Below, in pieces: positions 9,515 through 19,881 of a stretch of 64,000 nt of DNA. The position numbers were made by a program, and so were the translations under genes. This stretch comes from Coffea arabica (lineage: Eukaryota > Streptophyta > Magnoliopsida > Gentianales > Rubiaceae), in assembly GCF_036785885.1 (NCBI RefSeq), contig NC_092312.1:24756001-24820000 (forward strand), given 5' to 3'. The notes below the pieces were generated by a model. That model had not been told where the DNA came from, searched no databases, and saw only the letters and a program-made list of their open reading frames with translations. Each line of letters starts with the position of its first letter. Position 1 is the first letter of the stretch.

Positions 9515-11803
9515 GGTACAACCATGGTTGTCAAAATCACGATCAGGATTGTAGAATCGTATGATCCTATGATCTGGATTAGCAAAATCAATTCGGATCA
9601 TGCATAGAATAAAAAATTGTCTTACTATGCATAGGATCATTAGAATCCTTTGTGGGATGGTAGGATCGTACGATTGTACGATTGTGTTGCGCTATGGATT
9701 TTTGAAAATTTTGTAAATGTGGGTTAAATTTTGAAATAAAATGGAAACATTTGGAATAGGTTTGTAACTTATGAAAGAATTAGATCCTTGAATCATAATT
9801 TTCCAACAATCAACAAAGGAGGAAGAGAGAGAAAGCTTCTTCGGTTCTTTCCTATCTCTATTCCAAACTTCTTCTCCATCTAGATTCCAATAAAATTTTA
9901 CAAAATTTTGCCAATCTCCCATCTCTAATTTTCTATTGTCGTTGTATCCTTGTCCAAACTCAAGAAATATTTGGTAGAAGAAGTCACCCAACAAAAACAA
10001 TCACGAGTACCCGTAACCCCTAATTTGATTGTTTCTTTTAATTATGTCTATTAGATATATATGTGTACTAAATGCTTTTATTATTAAGTTTTAAGATAGG
10101 TTTTATTCTTATTTCTGATTGGGTAAGACACCTGGGCCTTTTCTTTTCATTTTGGGGTTCCGTTGGTTTTCTTTCTTTTTTTTTTGTAGTTATTTTGTGA
10201 TATGGAAATATATAGCTATGGATTTCATTGGCGTTCTGTTTCTTTTTTTTTTTTTTGGTTATTTTGTGACATTGAAATATATATAGTTGTGGATTTTGTT
10301 CTAGTGTTTGTTTCTAATATTTGTCGTCCTTGTACTACTTAATATTCTTGTGAATTGCATCTAAAGTTGTGTCAATGGTGTTTATTTTTCTATGTTGGTT
10401 TGGGGCTGTACTAATAATCTATTAATAGTGTTTATTCTTCTATGTTGGTTTGGGTTTTACTAGAAATAAAAAAGGGTCTAAAAATAATTGAAATATGTAA
10501 ATAATTAATCTAGTTTCTTGAAAAAATTTGAGGTATTTTAAGAGAATGATATCTTAAAAAGTTTTGCTAGTTGTAGCCAACTACATAGCTGAATTGCTAA
10601 AAGAATGAAAGCAAATAATTAGAAAATCATGCGAGGTACATGAATGGAGAAAAACAAATGTGCCATTTTAATAGATGACATTTTACTAGTTAATTTTAAT
10701 GTTGGAGACCTTGGATTTGGAAGTTATGACCTTGGTGGAGATTGATGATTATCTTAGATTTGAAATTATTATTGTGTAAACAGTAAAACATTTGGTTTTA
10801 AGACTTGTAATCATTGGCTCCGTTTGGATTAGTTGTTTTTTAAGGTGTTTTTGAAATATTTTACTATATCAATGTATATGCAAAACTTTTATTGTACATG
10901 TTTTTAGTGGTGTTTTTGGAGGTATTTTTGTGATATATTTTAGGGAATTTGTAAAGTTTAAAAATTTTTAGAATAATTTTTAAAATTTAGCACTCCACTC
11001 ACCACCACTACCCACCACCGCCACCATCCCCTTTCTCCTTCCTTTCTTCTTCCCGTTCCTCTTCCTCCTCCCTCTCTCCCCCCTACCACTCTTCCCTTTC
11101 CCTCCCCTTTCTCGCCATACTTTGCCTCTCCCCATCCTTCCCCTCTCCGATTTGGGACCAAAGGCCTCAATTTGGTTGAGGCTAGAGGGGAGTAAGTGGG
11201 GTGTAGCGAGGAAAAGGAGGGGAAGGGGAAGGGAAGGAGGAAGGAGGAAAAAGAGGGAGATGGAAGAGGAAGGGAGAGGAATGAGGAGGAAAAAGAGGGA
11301 GGGGGAAGAGGGAATGAGAGGAAAGAGGAAACAAGAGAAGGAGGAGGAAGATGGTGGGTTGGGTGATGGTAGTGGTAATAGATGGAAGATGAAGATAGTG
11401 TAAATTTTATTTTTAAATTTTTTTGGTATACTTGGAGTTGTTTTTGATATATTGAATGGATATAGTATTTTTTGAGTTATTTTTATTTGTGTATTACTGT
11501 AATATTGTATATACAAAACTTGTTTTTCAAAAAAAAAAAATGAAACCAAACAGAGCCTATTTATAACTGTTTATATTCTTCTTCTTTATTTCTTGTCAAG
11601 CTATAGGTAAAAATGCTATATGTTTATAAATAATTTACTTATTTGATATCTTTTAGGTTGTACAAAACTGTATATGAATTTCAAATTAATTAATTTAGTT
11701 AATTTGGGAGCTTTTGGTGGGATCTTACGATCCTACGATCTAATCCTGTGAAACTAAAATCAATCCTACATAGAATCCCAATTTTGCAAACCTTAGGTAC
11801 AAC
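9515..11803. mobile_element. Non-autonomous hAT-type element, 2.27 kb
   Basis: The element (9523-11795) is flanked by a perfect 8-bp repeat GGTACAAC (9515-9522, 11796-11803). The ends are imperfect inverted repeats (CATGGTTGTCAAAAT against TAAGGTTTGCAAAAT). Both subterminal regions carry many copies of a GATCGTA/TACGATC motif, probable transposase-binding sites. No transposase frame was found; the interior holds AT-rich DNA and a nested foldback element. The paralogous empty site is near 6040 (GTGCAACCACCC). Confidence 0.88.
10816..11557. mobile_element. Foldback MITE nested in the hAT-type element
   Basis: The left end reads GGCTCCGTTTGGATTAG and the right end AAACCAAACAGAGCC, with further pairing inward (TATGCAAAAC near 10878 against GTATATACAAAAC near 11506). 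The centre is a long pyrimidine/purine palindrome: a CT-rich strand (10990-11150) followed by a GA-rich strand (11180-11370) that can fold back on it. Several frames are open here only because of this low complexity. No clear target duplication was seen. Elements with a GTTTGGATT end recur near 40112, 42626 and 48001. Confidence 0.65.
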
Positions 11804-12168
11804 TGCCCTTTTAAATACAGACACCAGAAAACTCATAGTTGCAGGCAATTGTTTAACTGTGTTCTGGACAACCTTGTAGACTGCTTGGCTGCCAACTCTT
11901 CTAGCATGAACAAAGCGAGTAGTATTTACAGTATGACAACTCTGGGCAAAATCCTTAGCAAGATGAATCAGATGACCAAATGCCTAGCCCTCTATGATAA
12001 CACTCAAAAAAAAAATATTCTGTACCAAAAATCCTGAACACCAAGTCCTTAACATTAAATATAGTACCATTTAAATCTGTCCTTCTTTTATCCTTTAGTT
12101 TTAGATTTATCCACATTGAAAAGTGAACATTTTTTTTAAAACTTTAAAATGTTACGTTATGTTTGTAA

Positions 12169-13265
12169 TTTTGAAACAATGTTTTAAAAACCGGACCGTT
12201 AATCGAACCGGTGAAGTGAAAGGGTCGAGGTTCAACCGGTCGGACCGGTTCAACCTCGGTTCAATGAATTTTTTTAAAAATAATTTATATAAATATATAT
12301 GTGCACAAAATAAGACATGTAATGGATAATTTAATACTTTATATGATGAAAAGTTTACTATTTTTGAATAACTTGGATTTTTAAAAATAAATTTTTAAAA
12401 TTATAAGTTAAAACAAATAAATTTCATCTCAATTTCAATTATATCTACCAAAAAAATCTTAAATATAATCCAAAAATATCACAATATTTGAAATTATACA
12501 AAATTCACGTCTATGAGAATTTAGACATTGTGAACTTAAATTTTAATTTACATTTTGGAATTTAAATTTACAATTTAAAAAAGAAAGTTTGGAGTTCGAA
12601 GAAAATCAAGAGAATTGAAAATAGAAATGCAAATTTGATAAGAAACAAAAAATTAGATAAAAGTGAGTGGTTGTGGTATTAAATAAATTGGGTTAAAGAA
12701 AAATAATTCTTTTTTAACTTTTTTAAATTTAATGGACAAAAACAAAATTAAAATATGGAAGAAAACATCAATAAATTAAAAATAAAGAGGTTTGATTAAA
12801 AAATGAGTGGCAAAAGAAAAGATGATAGAGAGAGAGAGAGTGTGTGTGTGTGTGTGTGTGTGTGTTGAAGATTAAAAAGAAAGAGTCATGAAAGGATGAT
12901 ATTTTGTGAAAAAAATGGAACAAAAGAAATATGAGTGTTTGTTTTATATAAATAAGTTATCAAAAAAAACTAATAAGATGTGATAGTGCAACGGTTACTA
13001 CATTGGTCTTCTATTACAAAGGTCTTGAGTTCGAATCTTGATAACTACATTTTGCAAAAAAAAAAAAAAAAAAAAAAAAGGAAACTCAAAAACCGGAAAT
13101 AACCGGTTCAAATCCGGTTCAGCGGTTTAGCGGTCCGACCGGTTTTTGACCGGTTTCTTGACAAAGTCAAACCTGGCATTGAACCGGACCGGAGCCATGG
13201 CCGGTTCGCGGTTCAACCGGTCGAACCGGCCGGTCCGGTCCGGTTTTCAAAACACTGTTTTGAAA
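12169..13265. mobile_element. Non-autonomous hAT-type element with CCGG-rich ends
   Basis: The element (12177-13257, 1081 bp) is flanked by a perfect 8-bp repeat TTTTGAAA (12169-12176, 13258-13265). The terminal inverted repeats are CAATGTTTTAAAAACCGGAC and CAGTGTTTTGAAAACCGGAC. The subterminal regions are dense in CCGGTT/AACCGG. The interior holds an (AG)n(TG)n microsatellite at 12828-12866, a tRNA-like block at 12984-13038 and an A-run at 13056-13079. The left copy of the tandem duplication has the empty site at 7253-7260. Confidence 0.92.
12984..13038 (+). other. tRNA-like internal promoter block inside the hAT-type element
   Basis: TAGTGCAACGG (12984-12994) fits the pol III box A consensus, and AGTTCGAATCT (13028-13038) fits box B at 9 of 11 positions, with tRNA-like spacing between them. 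An A-run follows at 13056. The block looks tRNA-derived, either a SINE absorbed by the transposon or a captured tRNA. No cloverleaf with intact acceptor stem was found, so it is not called a tRNA gene. Confidence 0.55.
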
Positions 13266-13789
13266 TCACATTGTAGTTCTCATCCAATTATTGCCGCATT
13301 TAGAAATTTCTTTGTAGAGATTTTGTGATCAATTGGAAGTTGTAACTTATCCCCTTAGATTTTGGAATGTGATTTTTTGTAGAATTTAAAACTTTAATGT
13401 GATTTTGGATTGTGATTTTTTGCAGAAAAATTTCAATCACCTTTTCACCTCACATATATTAAATCGTTACAATATATTTTTGTACAAAACTCTTAAAAAT
13501 TGCAATCCAAATGGAAACAACAAGAACTTTTCAATCCACACTTGACAATGACTATGACCAAACATATTCTCGGATTTGCTTAATAAAGAATTTTTTTTGA
13601 AAAAAAAAGGAAAGAGAAAAAGAAGACAAGACATCCGTCAAAGATTCAAAACTCTACCTGGTCTGTATCTTGCTAGCCCATAACAATAAAACCAAAAAAG
13701 TTAGTCTTCCTAATTTCAACCCAAAGCCCAAAGGCCTAGCATCTCAACCCTCGACTTTTTCTATTTACCATTTTGACCCCATCTACCAA
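13266..13789. other. Ancestral distal promoter region of dyskerin, no gene
   Basis: This stretch corresponds to 7261-8215 in the left copy. Near 13722-13740 it holds AAAGCCCAAAGGCCTAG, which resembles the GGCCCA-type (site II) elements of ribosome-biogenesis promoters. It is now separated from the gene by the MITE at 13799-14847. Confidence 0.5.
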
Positions 13790-14856
13790 ATACCCTAAGG
13801 GATAATTTCAGAAACCTCCCCTGAGGTTTCTGACACTTGCACTGACACCCCTTGAGATTTTAAACATTTCACCACCCTTACTTTTGAGATTTTTGTAATA
13901 ATTTAGTCCAAATAGGATTAAAATATTATTGCCACGAGTGAGATGAGATTTTTATTTTATGAATGCCCTTTTGGTCCCTGTATTAGTAGAAGATTTGCAC
14001 AAGTAGTGATAATAAAAAAAAGTCCATGTTTGATCCATTAAAATTTTAAACCGTACACAACAAACTTTAATACAAACTAGAAATCATAGCTACCAACTCA
14101 ATAATGAAATACAACTTTTACTTAACATAAGATTCATAACAACACACCAATGTTTACTTCAACATTTAATAACTTTCTATTATCCCTTCCTCACTATACA
14201 AATTTACACATAACAGCAGGATATATGACGTACAGGAATTCAGTTTTACTATCAACTCAAAAATCTACTGATCAAGAAAATATTTACTAAATAACATACT
14301 AGTTTTCTTGAAACTGATTCAACAGAACATTTGTTGTAGGAGGTTGAGATGAAAAGGAAATTCGTACCTTGATTTCTGCTTTTAATCACATTCAGTTCCA
14401 ACAAATGAACAATATCTTCACTTGGTCTCCATTTTCTTCTTCTTTCTCCTTTGTTTTTTTCCTTCTCTATTTCTTGCCTACTAGTTATATTGCTACAATA
14501 TTAGAAACTTGTTCAAACATCCTTGTCAAATCATACCAGTCACAAAAATGGTGCCAAATTCTTCCTCAATTGCCGACTTTCTGTAATGGACTTTTAATCG
14601 GGTTAATTAGACATTAGATTCTATTATTCTAGTTAAATGTAATTTAACTAATTCAGATGCATTTGTTTCCCAAATTTACGTTAGTCATTAGCCCCAACTT
14701 CATAGGATCAAGTGGTAATTTCAGTTATCATGATGTAAGCGAAAGGGCCCCAAATCTCTGCCAAAGGAGGTGAGTGAAATTTTTAAAACCTTAAGGGGTA
14801 TCAGTGCAAGTGGTAAAAACCTGAGAGGAGGTTTGTGAAATTATCCCAAACCCTAA
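13790..14856. mobile_element. Mutator-type MITE in the dyskerin promoter
   Basis: The element (13799-14847, 1049 bp) begins GGGATAATTTCAGAAACCTC and its other end is the inverse (GGGATAATTTCACAAACCTC), followed by further matching TTGCACTGACACCCCTT segments. The flanking 9-bp repeats are ATACCCTAA (13790-13798) and AAACCCTAA (14848-14856), one mismatch, fitting a Mutator-type target. The left copy of the duplication (CCAAAAACCCTAAAC, about 8214-8228) is the empty site. There is no coding capacity; the frame open through its right end uses GTG and is not a plant start. Confidence 0.82.
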
Positions 14857-14868
14857 ACCCTAAACCCC
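14848..14868 (+). promoter_or_regulatory. Telo-box cluster upstream of dyskerin
   Basis: Tandem AAACCCTAA units lie about 120-140 bases before the dyskerin ATG. The telo-box is an established element near the transcription start of plant ribosomal-protein and ribosome-biogenesis genes, which fits this gene. The first unit doubles as the target duplication of the adjoining MITE. The MITE itself ends with a GGGCCCC-containing stretch (about 14744), which could partly replace the displaced upstream elements. Confidence 0.6.
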
Positions 14869-14987
14869 AGCCTTCTTCTACCCTCCCATTTCTAGCCATA
14901 GCCTCCCCGTCACCTGTTTACTCACGTAGAAAAACTAACCCTAAACCAAAATTTCCACTCTTCTTCACTCGCTCTTTCTCCCAAACC

Positions 14988-16784
14988 ATGACAGAAATCG
15001 AGCTCTCCCGCTCAGACAAGAAAAAGAAGAAGAACAAACACTCCAAAACCGAACAAGAACCCGAAGAGATCCAGAAAACCCAACAACCTGACGAAAATGC
15101 CGACGATTTCTCAATCAAACCCCAGAAATTCACCCCAACAATCGACACCTCCGAGTGGCCAATCCTCTTGAAGAACTACGACCGCCTCAACATCCGAACT
15201 GGCCATTACACCCCCATTTCCTCCGGTTTCTCGCCGCTGAAACGCCCCCTGCTGGAGTATATCCGCTACGGAATCTTGAATCTTGACAAACCGGCGAACC
15301 CTTCCTCCCATGAGGTCGTGGCGTGGATCAAGCGGATTCTCCGGGTCGAGAAAACTGGTCATTCGGGTACTCTGGATCCCAAAGTTACTGGTAATTTGAT
15401 TGTTTGTATTGACCGGGCCACCCGGCTGGTTAAATCCCAGCAGGGTGCCGGGAAAGAGTATGTTTGTATTGCTAGATTGCATTCTGCAGTGCCCGATGCT
15501 GCCAAGGTGGGAAGGGCACTGGAGACTTTAACTGGGGCTGTTTTTCAACGGCCCCCTTTAATTTCTGCTGTTAAGAGGCAGCTCAGGATAAGGACTATTT
15601 ATGAAAGTAAGTTATTGGAGTATGATGCTAGTAGACATTTGGTTGTTTTCTGGATTTCGTGCGAGGCGGGGACTTACGTGAGGACCTTGTGTGTTCACTT
15701 GGGGCTGTTGTTGGGTGTGGGTGGGCATATGCAGGAGTTGAGGAGGGTGCGGTCGGGGATTTTAGGGGAGAAGGATAATATGGTGACTATGCATGATGTG
15801 ATGGATGCTCAATGGGTTTATGATAACTATAGGGATGAAAGCTATTTGAGGAGGGTGATTATGCCGTTGGAGGTTGTTTTGACTAGTTACAAGAGGCTTG
15901 TGGTGAAGGATTCCGCTGTTAATGCAATTTGTTATGGTGCCAAATTGATGATTCCGGGGTTGTTGAGGTTTGAGAATGATATTGAGGTTGGGGAGGAGGT
16001 GGTTTTGATGACTACGAAAGGGGAGGCAATTGCGTTGGGGATTGCTGAGATGACTACTGCAGTTATGGCTACTTGTGATCATGGGGTGGTTGCGAAGATT
16101 AAGAGGGTTGTGATGGATAGGGATACCTATCCCAGGAAATGGGGGTTGGGGCCGAGGGCTTCAATGAAGAAAAAGTTGATTGCTGAAGGGAAGTTGGATA
16201 AGCATGGAAAACCGACTGAAAATACTCCTGCTGAGTGGTTGAGGAACGTGGTTCTGCCTCCAGGAGGGGATTCTATCGTTGCTGGCCTTGCTGCTGTTGC
16301 TTCTGCTGAGCAGCCAGGTGCATTGAATGCTGAGACTGCTGTGGTTGAGGTTGAAAAGAAAAAGAAAAAGAAACATAAGGAGAAGGAAGGTGCTGATGGA
16401 GGGGATGATCGCAAACGCAAACATCATGAGGTTGATGATAGCCCTGCCCCTGATGCTGCCAAGAAGATGAAAGTTGAGGGAGCTGAGGAAGTTGAGGAAA
16501 AAGAGAAGAAGAAGAAAAAGAAAAAGGATGATGATGATGTTGTATCTGCTGATGGAGAGAAATCAAAGGAAAAGAAGAAAAAGAAAGACAAACAGAAGGA
16601 GGATGCTGCATCATCAGATGAGGACAAGTCTGAGAAGAAGAAAAAGAAGAAGAAGCACAAAGATGCAGAGAATGGTGATTCTGTTTTGCCTGTGGCTAAT
16701 GCAGGAAATGATGACGATACAGAAAAGAGCGAGAAGAAAAAGGAAAAGAAGAAAAAGAAGAATAAGGATGCAGAGCAGGCCTAG
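14988..16784 (+). CDS. NAP57: Dyskerin / CBF5 / NAP57, H/ACA RNP pseudouridine synthase
   Basis: A single-exon gene of 598 codons. Dyskerin is the catalytic subunit of H/ACA snoRNPs; it converts uridine to pseudouridine in rRNA and snRNA in the nucleolus and Cajal bodies and takes part in telomerase RNP assembly. Visible parts: DKCLD-type N-terminal region ([20 protein letters not shown]), TruB catalytic domain with HSGTLDPK (catalytic Asp about residue 130), [12 protein letters not shown], and a PUA domain (about 290-370) followed by [17 protein letters not shown]. From about residue 448 to the end it is a K/E/D-rich tail with many KKKKK clusters, a nucleolar-localisation type tail. The ATG at 14988 gives the family N-terminus; the frame is open upstream to 14835 but that begins with GTG inside a MITE. 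The gene appears intact. Telo-boxes lie upstream and a 71-bp tandem duplication covers the stop codon. Confidence 0.97.
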   Translation: MTEIELSRSDKKKKKNKHSKTEQEPEEIQKTQQPDENADDFSIKPQKFTPTIDTSEWPILLKNYDRLNIRTGHYTPISSGFSPLKRPLLEYIRYGILNLDKPANPSSHEVVAWIKRILRVEKTGHSGTLDPKVTGNLIVCIDRATRLVKSQQGAGKEYVCIARLHSAVPDAAKVGRALETLTGAVFQRPPLISAVKRQLRIRTIYESKLLEYDASRHLVVFWISCEAGTYVRTLCVHLGLLLGVGGHMQELRRVRSGILGEKDNMVTMHDVMDAQWVYDNYRDESYLRRVIMPLEVVLTSYKRLVVKDSAVNAICYGAKLMIPGLLRFENDIEVGEEVVLMTTKGEAIALGIAEMTTAVMATCDHGVVAKIKRVVMDRDTYPRKWGLGPRASMKKKLIAEGKLDKHGKPTENTPAEWLRNVVLPPGGDSIVAGLAAVASAEQPGALNAETAVVEVEKKKKKKHKEKEGADGGDDRKRKHHEVDDSPAPDAAKKMKVEGAEEVEEKEKKKKKKKDDDDVVSADGEKSKEKKKKKDKQKEDAASSDEDKSEKKKKKKKHKDAENGDSVLPVANAGNDDDTEKSEKKKEKKKKKNKDAEQA

Positions 16785-16916
16785 CTTGGAAGATCCGGAT
16801 CGTAGCCCTGAATGAAGTTCAGCTGTGAGATTAGATTATATCTTAGCAGGCTTAGCTTGGAAGATCCCGATCTTAGCCCTGAATGAAGTTGAGCTGTATG
16901 ATTAGATTATATCTTA
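16775..16916 (+). repeat. 71-bp tandem duplication across the dyskerin stop codon
   Basis: The unit GCAGGCCTAGCTTGGAAGAT... starts at 16775 and recurs at 16846 with about six differences, each copy ending in ATTAGATTATATCTTA. The first copy contains the functional TAG; in the second copy the same place reads TTA. The duplication therefore lengthens the 3' UTR and does not alter the protein. Confidence 0.9.
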
Positions 16917-17317
16917 TCTGCAATTATGTGTATGATTTAGGGATTCTCTTATCTGTTTTCCAGATGTTCAACCTTTAGTATCTTAGTTTGATCTTTGTAA
17001 TTTTTTTCCTTTTACATGTTTATGTTTATTCAGAGCTTAAATGCTTGAGAACTGGACTGTTTTTGCGGATGAAATTTCAAAAAGCTTTACATAGATTTAG
17101 AGTATGCTTATCCTTTTTAATATTTCAGTTTAGCTGACTTTAGATATATGTATGCTACATGGTTCTATTAATGATTGCCTTGTTTTCCCTTGCTGAAATC
17201 TTCTGTATTTTTGTTGCTTCTAGTCATCATCTTCCAACAGTTTACATCCTCGTGTAAGCTTGCTCTATTCTGATTATATCATGGATACTGATGCATGTTT
17301 CTTCTCAAGTTTGTCTA

Positions 17318-17515
17318 GTTTATGCTAGGGATGGCGGGCAACCGTCCTGCAGGGGTAGAAATGGGGTCCTGCAGGGGTAGAAATGGGCCGGGGCGGGGAC
17401 GGGGACGGGGGCGGGGGCAAAATATTTACCCCCGCCTTAAAACGGGGCGGGGGATGGGGCAACATACACCCGCCCCATCGCCCGCCCCGTCCCCCGCATA
17501 AAAAAAAATAAATAT

Positions 17516-17566
<51 letters not shown>

Positions 17567-18235
17567 CAAAAGTAACAATACCCCTTATTATCCCCCTCAG
17601 TTCCTCCTTCGTTCCCTCCTTCACAGCCACCGCCGTCGCCTTCCATTCCCCTCAGTTCTAATCAATACTCAATTAATCGCAGGCGCAAAGGAGAGATGTG
17701 AACTGGAAGGACGCGTGATTACATTACTTAAGGGCATAAAAAAAGTCAGGTGTGCCCATTTCTTTTTGGTGCATTTGAAGTAAGTCGTCTACTATGGCTT
17801 AACTTGTTGTAACAGCATTGCTGGCAATGTCATTGTTTTTATTGATGAGGTCCACACACTTATTGGTTCTGGGATAGTAGGACGAGGCAATAAGGGATCT
17901 GGTCTTGACATTGCCAATTTATTGAAGCCATCACTTGGACGGAGTGAGTTATAGGTAATATTTCTTCCTTGTTACATGCTTTAGTGTGCATTATGTTACT
18001 GGATACTCATTGGTATCCGGACAAGAAATCATGTTACACTGGTATGATCATGGATATTGTAAGCTCATGTTTCTAATCTTAGCTTGGAATTAGTAGCCGA
18101 AAGTTTGTAATCTTTCCTCGCGGGGGACCGCGGGGAAAACGGGGCAGGGGAGGGACGGGGGAAGTTATTTGACAACGGGGCAGGCGAAGGATCCTCCGCC
18201 CCACCACCCGCCCCATTGCCGCCCCTAGTTTATGC
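17318..18235. mobile_element. Gene-capturing non-autonomous hAT-type element
   Basis: The element (17326-18227, 902 bp) starts TAGGGATGGCGGGC, ends GCCGCCCCTA and is flanked by a perfect 8-bp repeat GTTTATGC (17318-17325, 18228-18235). The subterminal parts are G/C-rich repeats (GGGGCGGGG and its complement). A direct repeat GTCCTGCAGGGGTAGAAATGGG occurs near the left end. The interior carries an (AT)n tract (about 17523-17570) and a genomic piece of ClpD with two exons and the intron between them. There is no transposase. Confidence 0.93.
17679..17954 (+). pseudogene. CLPD: Captured ClpD (ERD1) exon pair inside the hAT-type element
   Basis: Exon 1 (about 17683-17749) follows an AATTAATCGCAG acceptor and reads GAKERCELEGRVITLLKGIKK, the region before Walker B of the first AAA+ domain of Hsp100/Clp chaperones. 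A 66-bp GT-AG intron (17750-17815) follows. Exon 2 (17816-17954) reads [17 protein letters not shown], the Walker B segment, then [20 protein letters not shown], which resembles plastid ClpD more than ClpC or ClpB. The last codon before the donor GTAATA is a TAG. The start, ATP-binding loop and everything downstream are missing. The fragment was copied as genomic DNA, since intron and splice sites are kept. The parent gene is not in the window. Confidence 0.88.
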
Positions 18236-19560
18236 TTTGATATGCCTTTTGAGAGAGCAGGTTTGTACAATTAGTTGTTTCATGTAGCAAATCTCGAATG
18301 ATGTTTGAATATCCGTTTTGAGGCAAAATCTCACATTGATTTTTTCAAAGCTTGGACTATACATTCTTGGATTAGGTTGGTTAACGGATCGATTATACGC
18401 ATCTGGACTAATTTGATATGCTGCGTACTTGATTGTCATTAGTTATTGTCTTTTTAGCATCTTTCTTGGATTTAGACATGCACATTCAAGCCATATATAT
18501 GTATACAGCAATTTTCAAATGGGAATGATCCTTGTGATATTGTTGAGAGAATAAGCTTGTCTGATCATATTCTGTCTTGGAAATACTGTCTGTGACTTGA
18601 GTTCTAAACTTGTTTGATTGGTGAAAAGGGTTCTTCTGCAAATGCTTTTTTTTAACATAATTGCTATCTGTTAAAGACAATTTCTTTGAAGTTATTGTCA
18701 TTACTTCATACTAGCATGAGGTGATTATGTCATCTTTAATACTTATTGCAGGATATGTGAAGCCTCTCAAGCAATCTGCATTTCTCAATTTCTTCTTCTT
18801 TGTTATTGCCTTGAAAGAATAGTTGAACTTGTTTTTCTTTTCAGGTCCAATCGATTTTTCATTCTGTAATTTCTTTTTCTTTCTTTCGGTAGGCCATTTG
18901 GTGTTCTCAGAAAAAGGTGATTGTCGATGCAAATACTTTCAGGCCTCAGACTCCGAATATCTTACCGAACCTCTTGGGCTCATTACTTGGGCCCACCCAT
19001 TGAGGAATAATCAATTTTTGGTTTCTGATTTCTTGAAGGGCCCAAACAGAATAAAGTACGTCTTTTTAAGAAGGAAACGAGGAAAGCCAAAAAAAAAAAA
19101 AAAAAAAAAAAAAATTATTAATCTCGTCAAGTGACAATTCTTTTTATTTTACATGTGAGTTGAATTAGTGAAATCCACATGACAGTGTCTCATTTAGGTG
19201 ACCGAATTGGGATTGAAAACTTCCGCAAGTGAGGATTTGAAGCCGGATTGGAAGGGTAGGGGATTTTGGGGGGTGGGGAGGAGACAATTTTCATCTTGTA
19301 ATCAATAGAGTTGATTAGGTTACCTGTAATCAAGTTAAGAAAGGTGAAGTTTTTTTTCTCCCTATAAAACGACATCTATATTTAATTTAGATACATCTCA
19401 TACTTTTCTTAAAAGTAATTATCTCAAAATTCTTACATAGAGGACAGAATTTAATATATTTAAATAAGGAAAATGGAGTAAAGGTGTGAACTTTGTAAAG
19501 TTAAAGGTGTCAATTTGAAGAATTTTATAAAATTATGGGGAGAGAAAGGAATAAGAGTGA

Positions 19561-19701
19561 ATTTTATATACACTGTCAGTGTATATATTATCACAGTTAG
19601 ATGGATGACACAGAAACAAATTTTGAATTTCAAATTTAAATTTTACACATATGTCATATATCTAATGGTGATAGTGTATACACTAACAGTGTATATAAAA
19701 T
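19561..19701. mobile_element. Small palindromic MITE
   Basis: The ends are ATTTTATATACACTGTCAGT and its inverse (rc of the right end reads ATTTTATATACACTGTTAGT). The body is AT-rich. A diverged relative with the same TACACTGACAGTGTATATATTATCAC core lies at 42494-42623. No target duplication beyond A/T could be fixed. Confidence 0.6.
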
Positions 19702-19830
19702 TAATTTAAGGAATGAACAAGACGCTTTTACAGAATCAAGAGCGGGGCAAGTAAAGTAAAAGTTTGAAAATGTTGCAAACTTTTATGTCTTTAATGAAAC
19801 TTTGTAAAACTTGATTTGGAGGTGGGAAGA

Positions 19831-19881
19831 AGGTGGAGGTGGAGGTGGAGGTGGAGGTGGAGGTGGAGGTGGAGGTGGAGG
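19831..19881. repeat. (AGGTGG)n microsatellite
   Basis: About eight and a half uninterrupted copies of a 6-base purine-rich unit, followed by a GAGGGGAGGGGGC tail. The G-rich strand could form quadruplexes. No gene context. Confidence 0.9.

Larger units (their letters stand above)
9245..15000. repeat. Right copy of the tandem duplication, ending in the intact dyskerin gene
   Basis: This is colinear with 5765-8390 but expanded by three insertions absent from the left copy: a 2.3-kb hAT-type element (9523-11795), a 1.1-kb hAT-type element (12177-13257) and a 1.05-kb Mutator-type MITE (13799-14847). The left copy shows the corresponding empty sites near 6040, 7253-7260 and 8216-8228. The two insertion sets therefore post-date the duplication. 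Confidence 0.8.

Noticed and set aside
10980-11549. A 189-codon minus-strand frame and a 93-codon plus-strand frame
   Set aside because: Both come from the GA/CT-rich foldback of a MITE and are low complexity (Pro/Ser/Leu or Arg/Glu/Lys runs) without family features.
12984-13038. Call as a functional tRNA gene
   Set aside because: Box A and B fit, but no acceptor stem or clear anticodon arm could be paired; it is kept only as a tRNA-like block.
14835-14987. In-frame N-terminal extension of dyskerin resembling a transit peptide
   Set aside because: It begins with GTG inside the MITE and telo-box region. The ATG at 14988 gives the known family N-terminus; the extension is 5' UTR read through by chance.
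16127-16815. Several minus-strand and shifted frames over the end of dyskerin
   Set aside because: They are shadows of the Lys/Glu-rich dyskerin tail; AAG/GAA repeats keep all frames open.
17325-17646. Minus-strand frames with Tyr-Ile repeats
   Set aside because: They are translations of the (AT)n tract and G-rich arms of the hAT-type element.
19831-19881. Repeat array considered as CRISPR or satellite
   Set aside because: It is a simple 6-base microsatellite without spacers, and the window is plant nuclear DNA.
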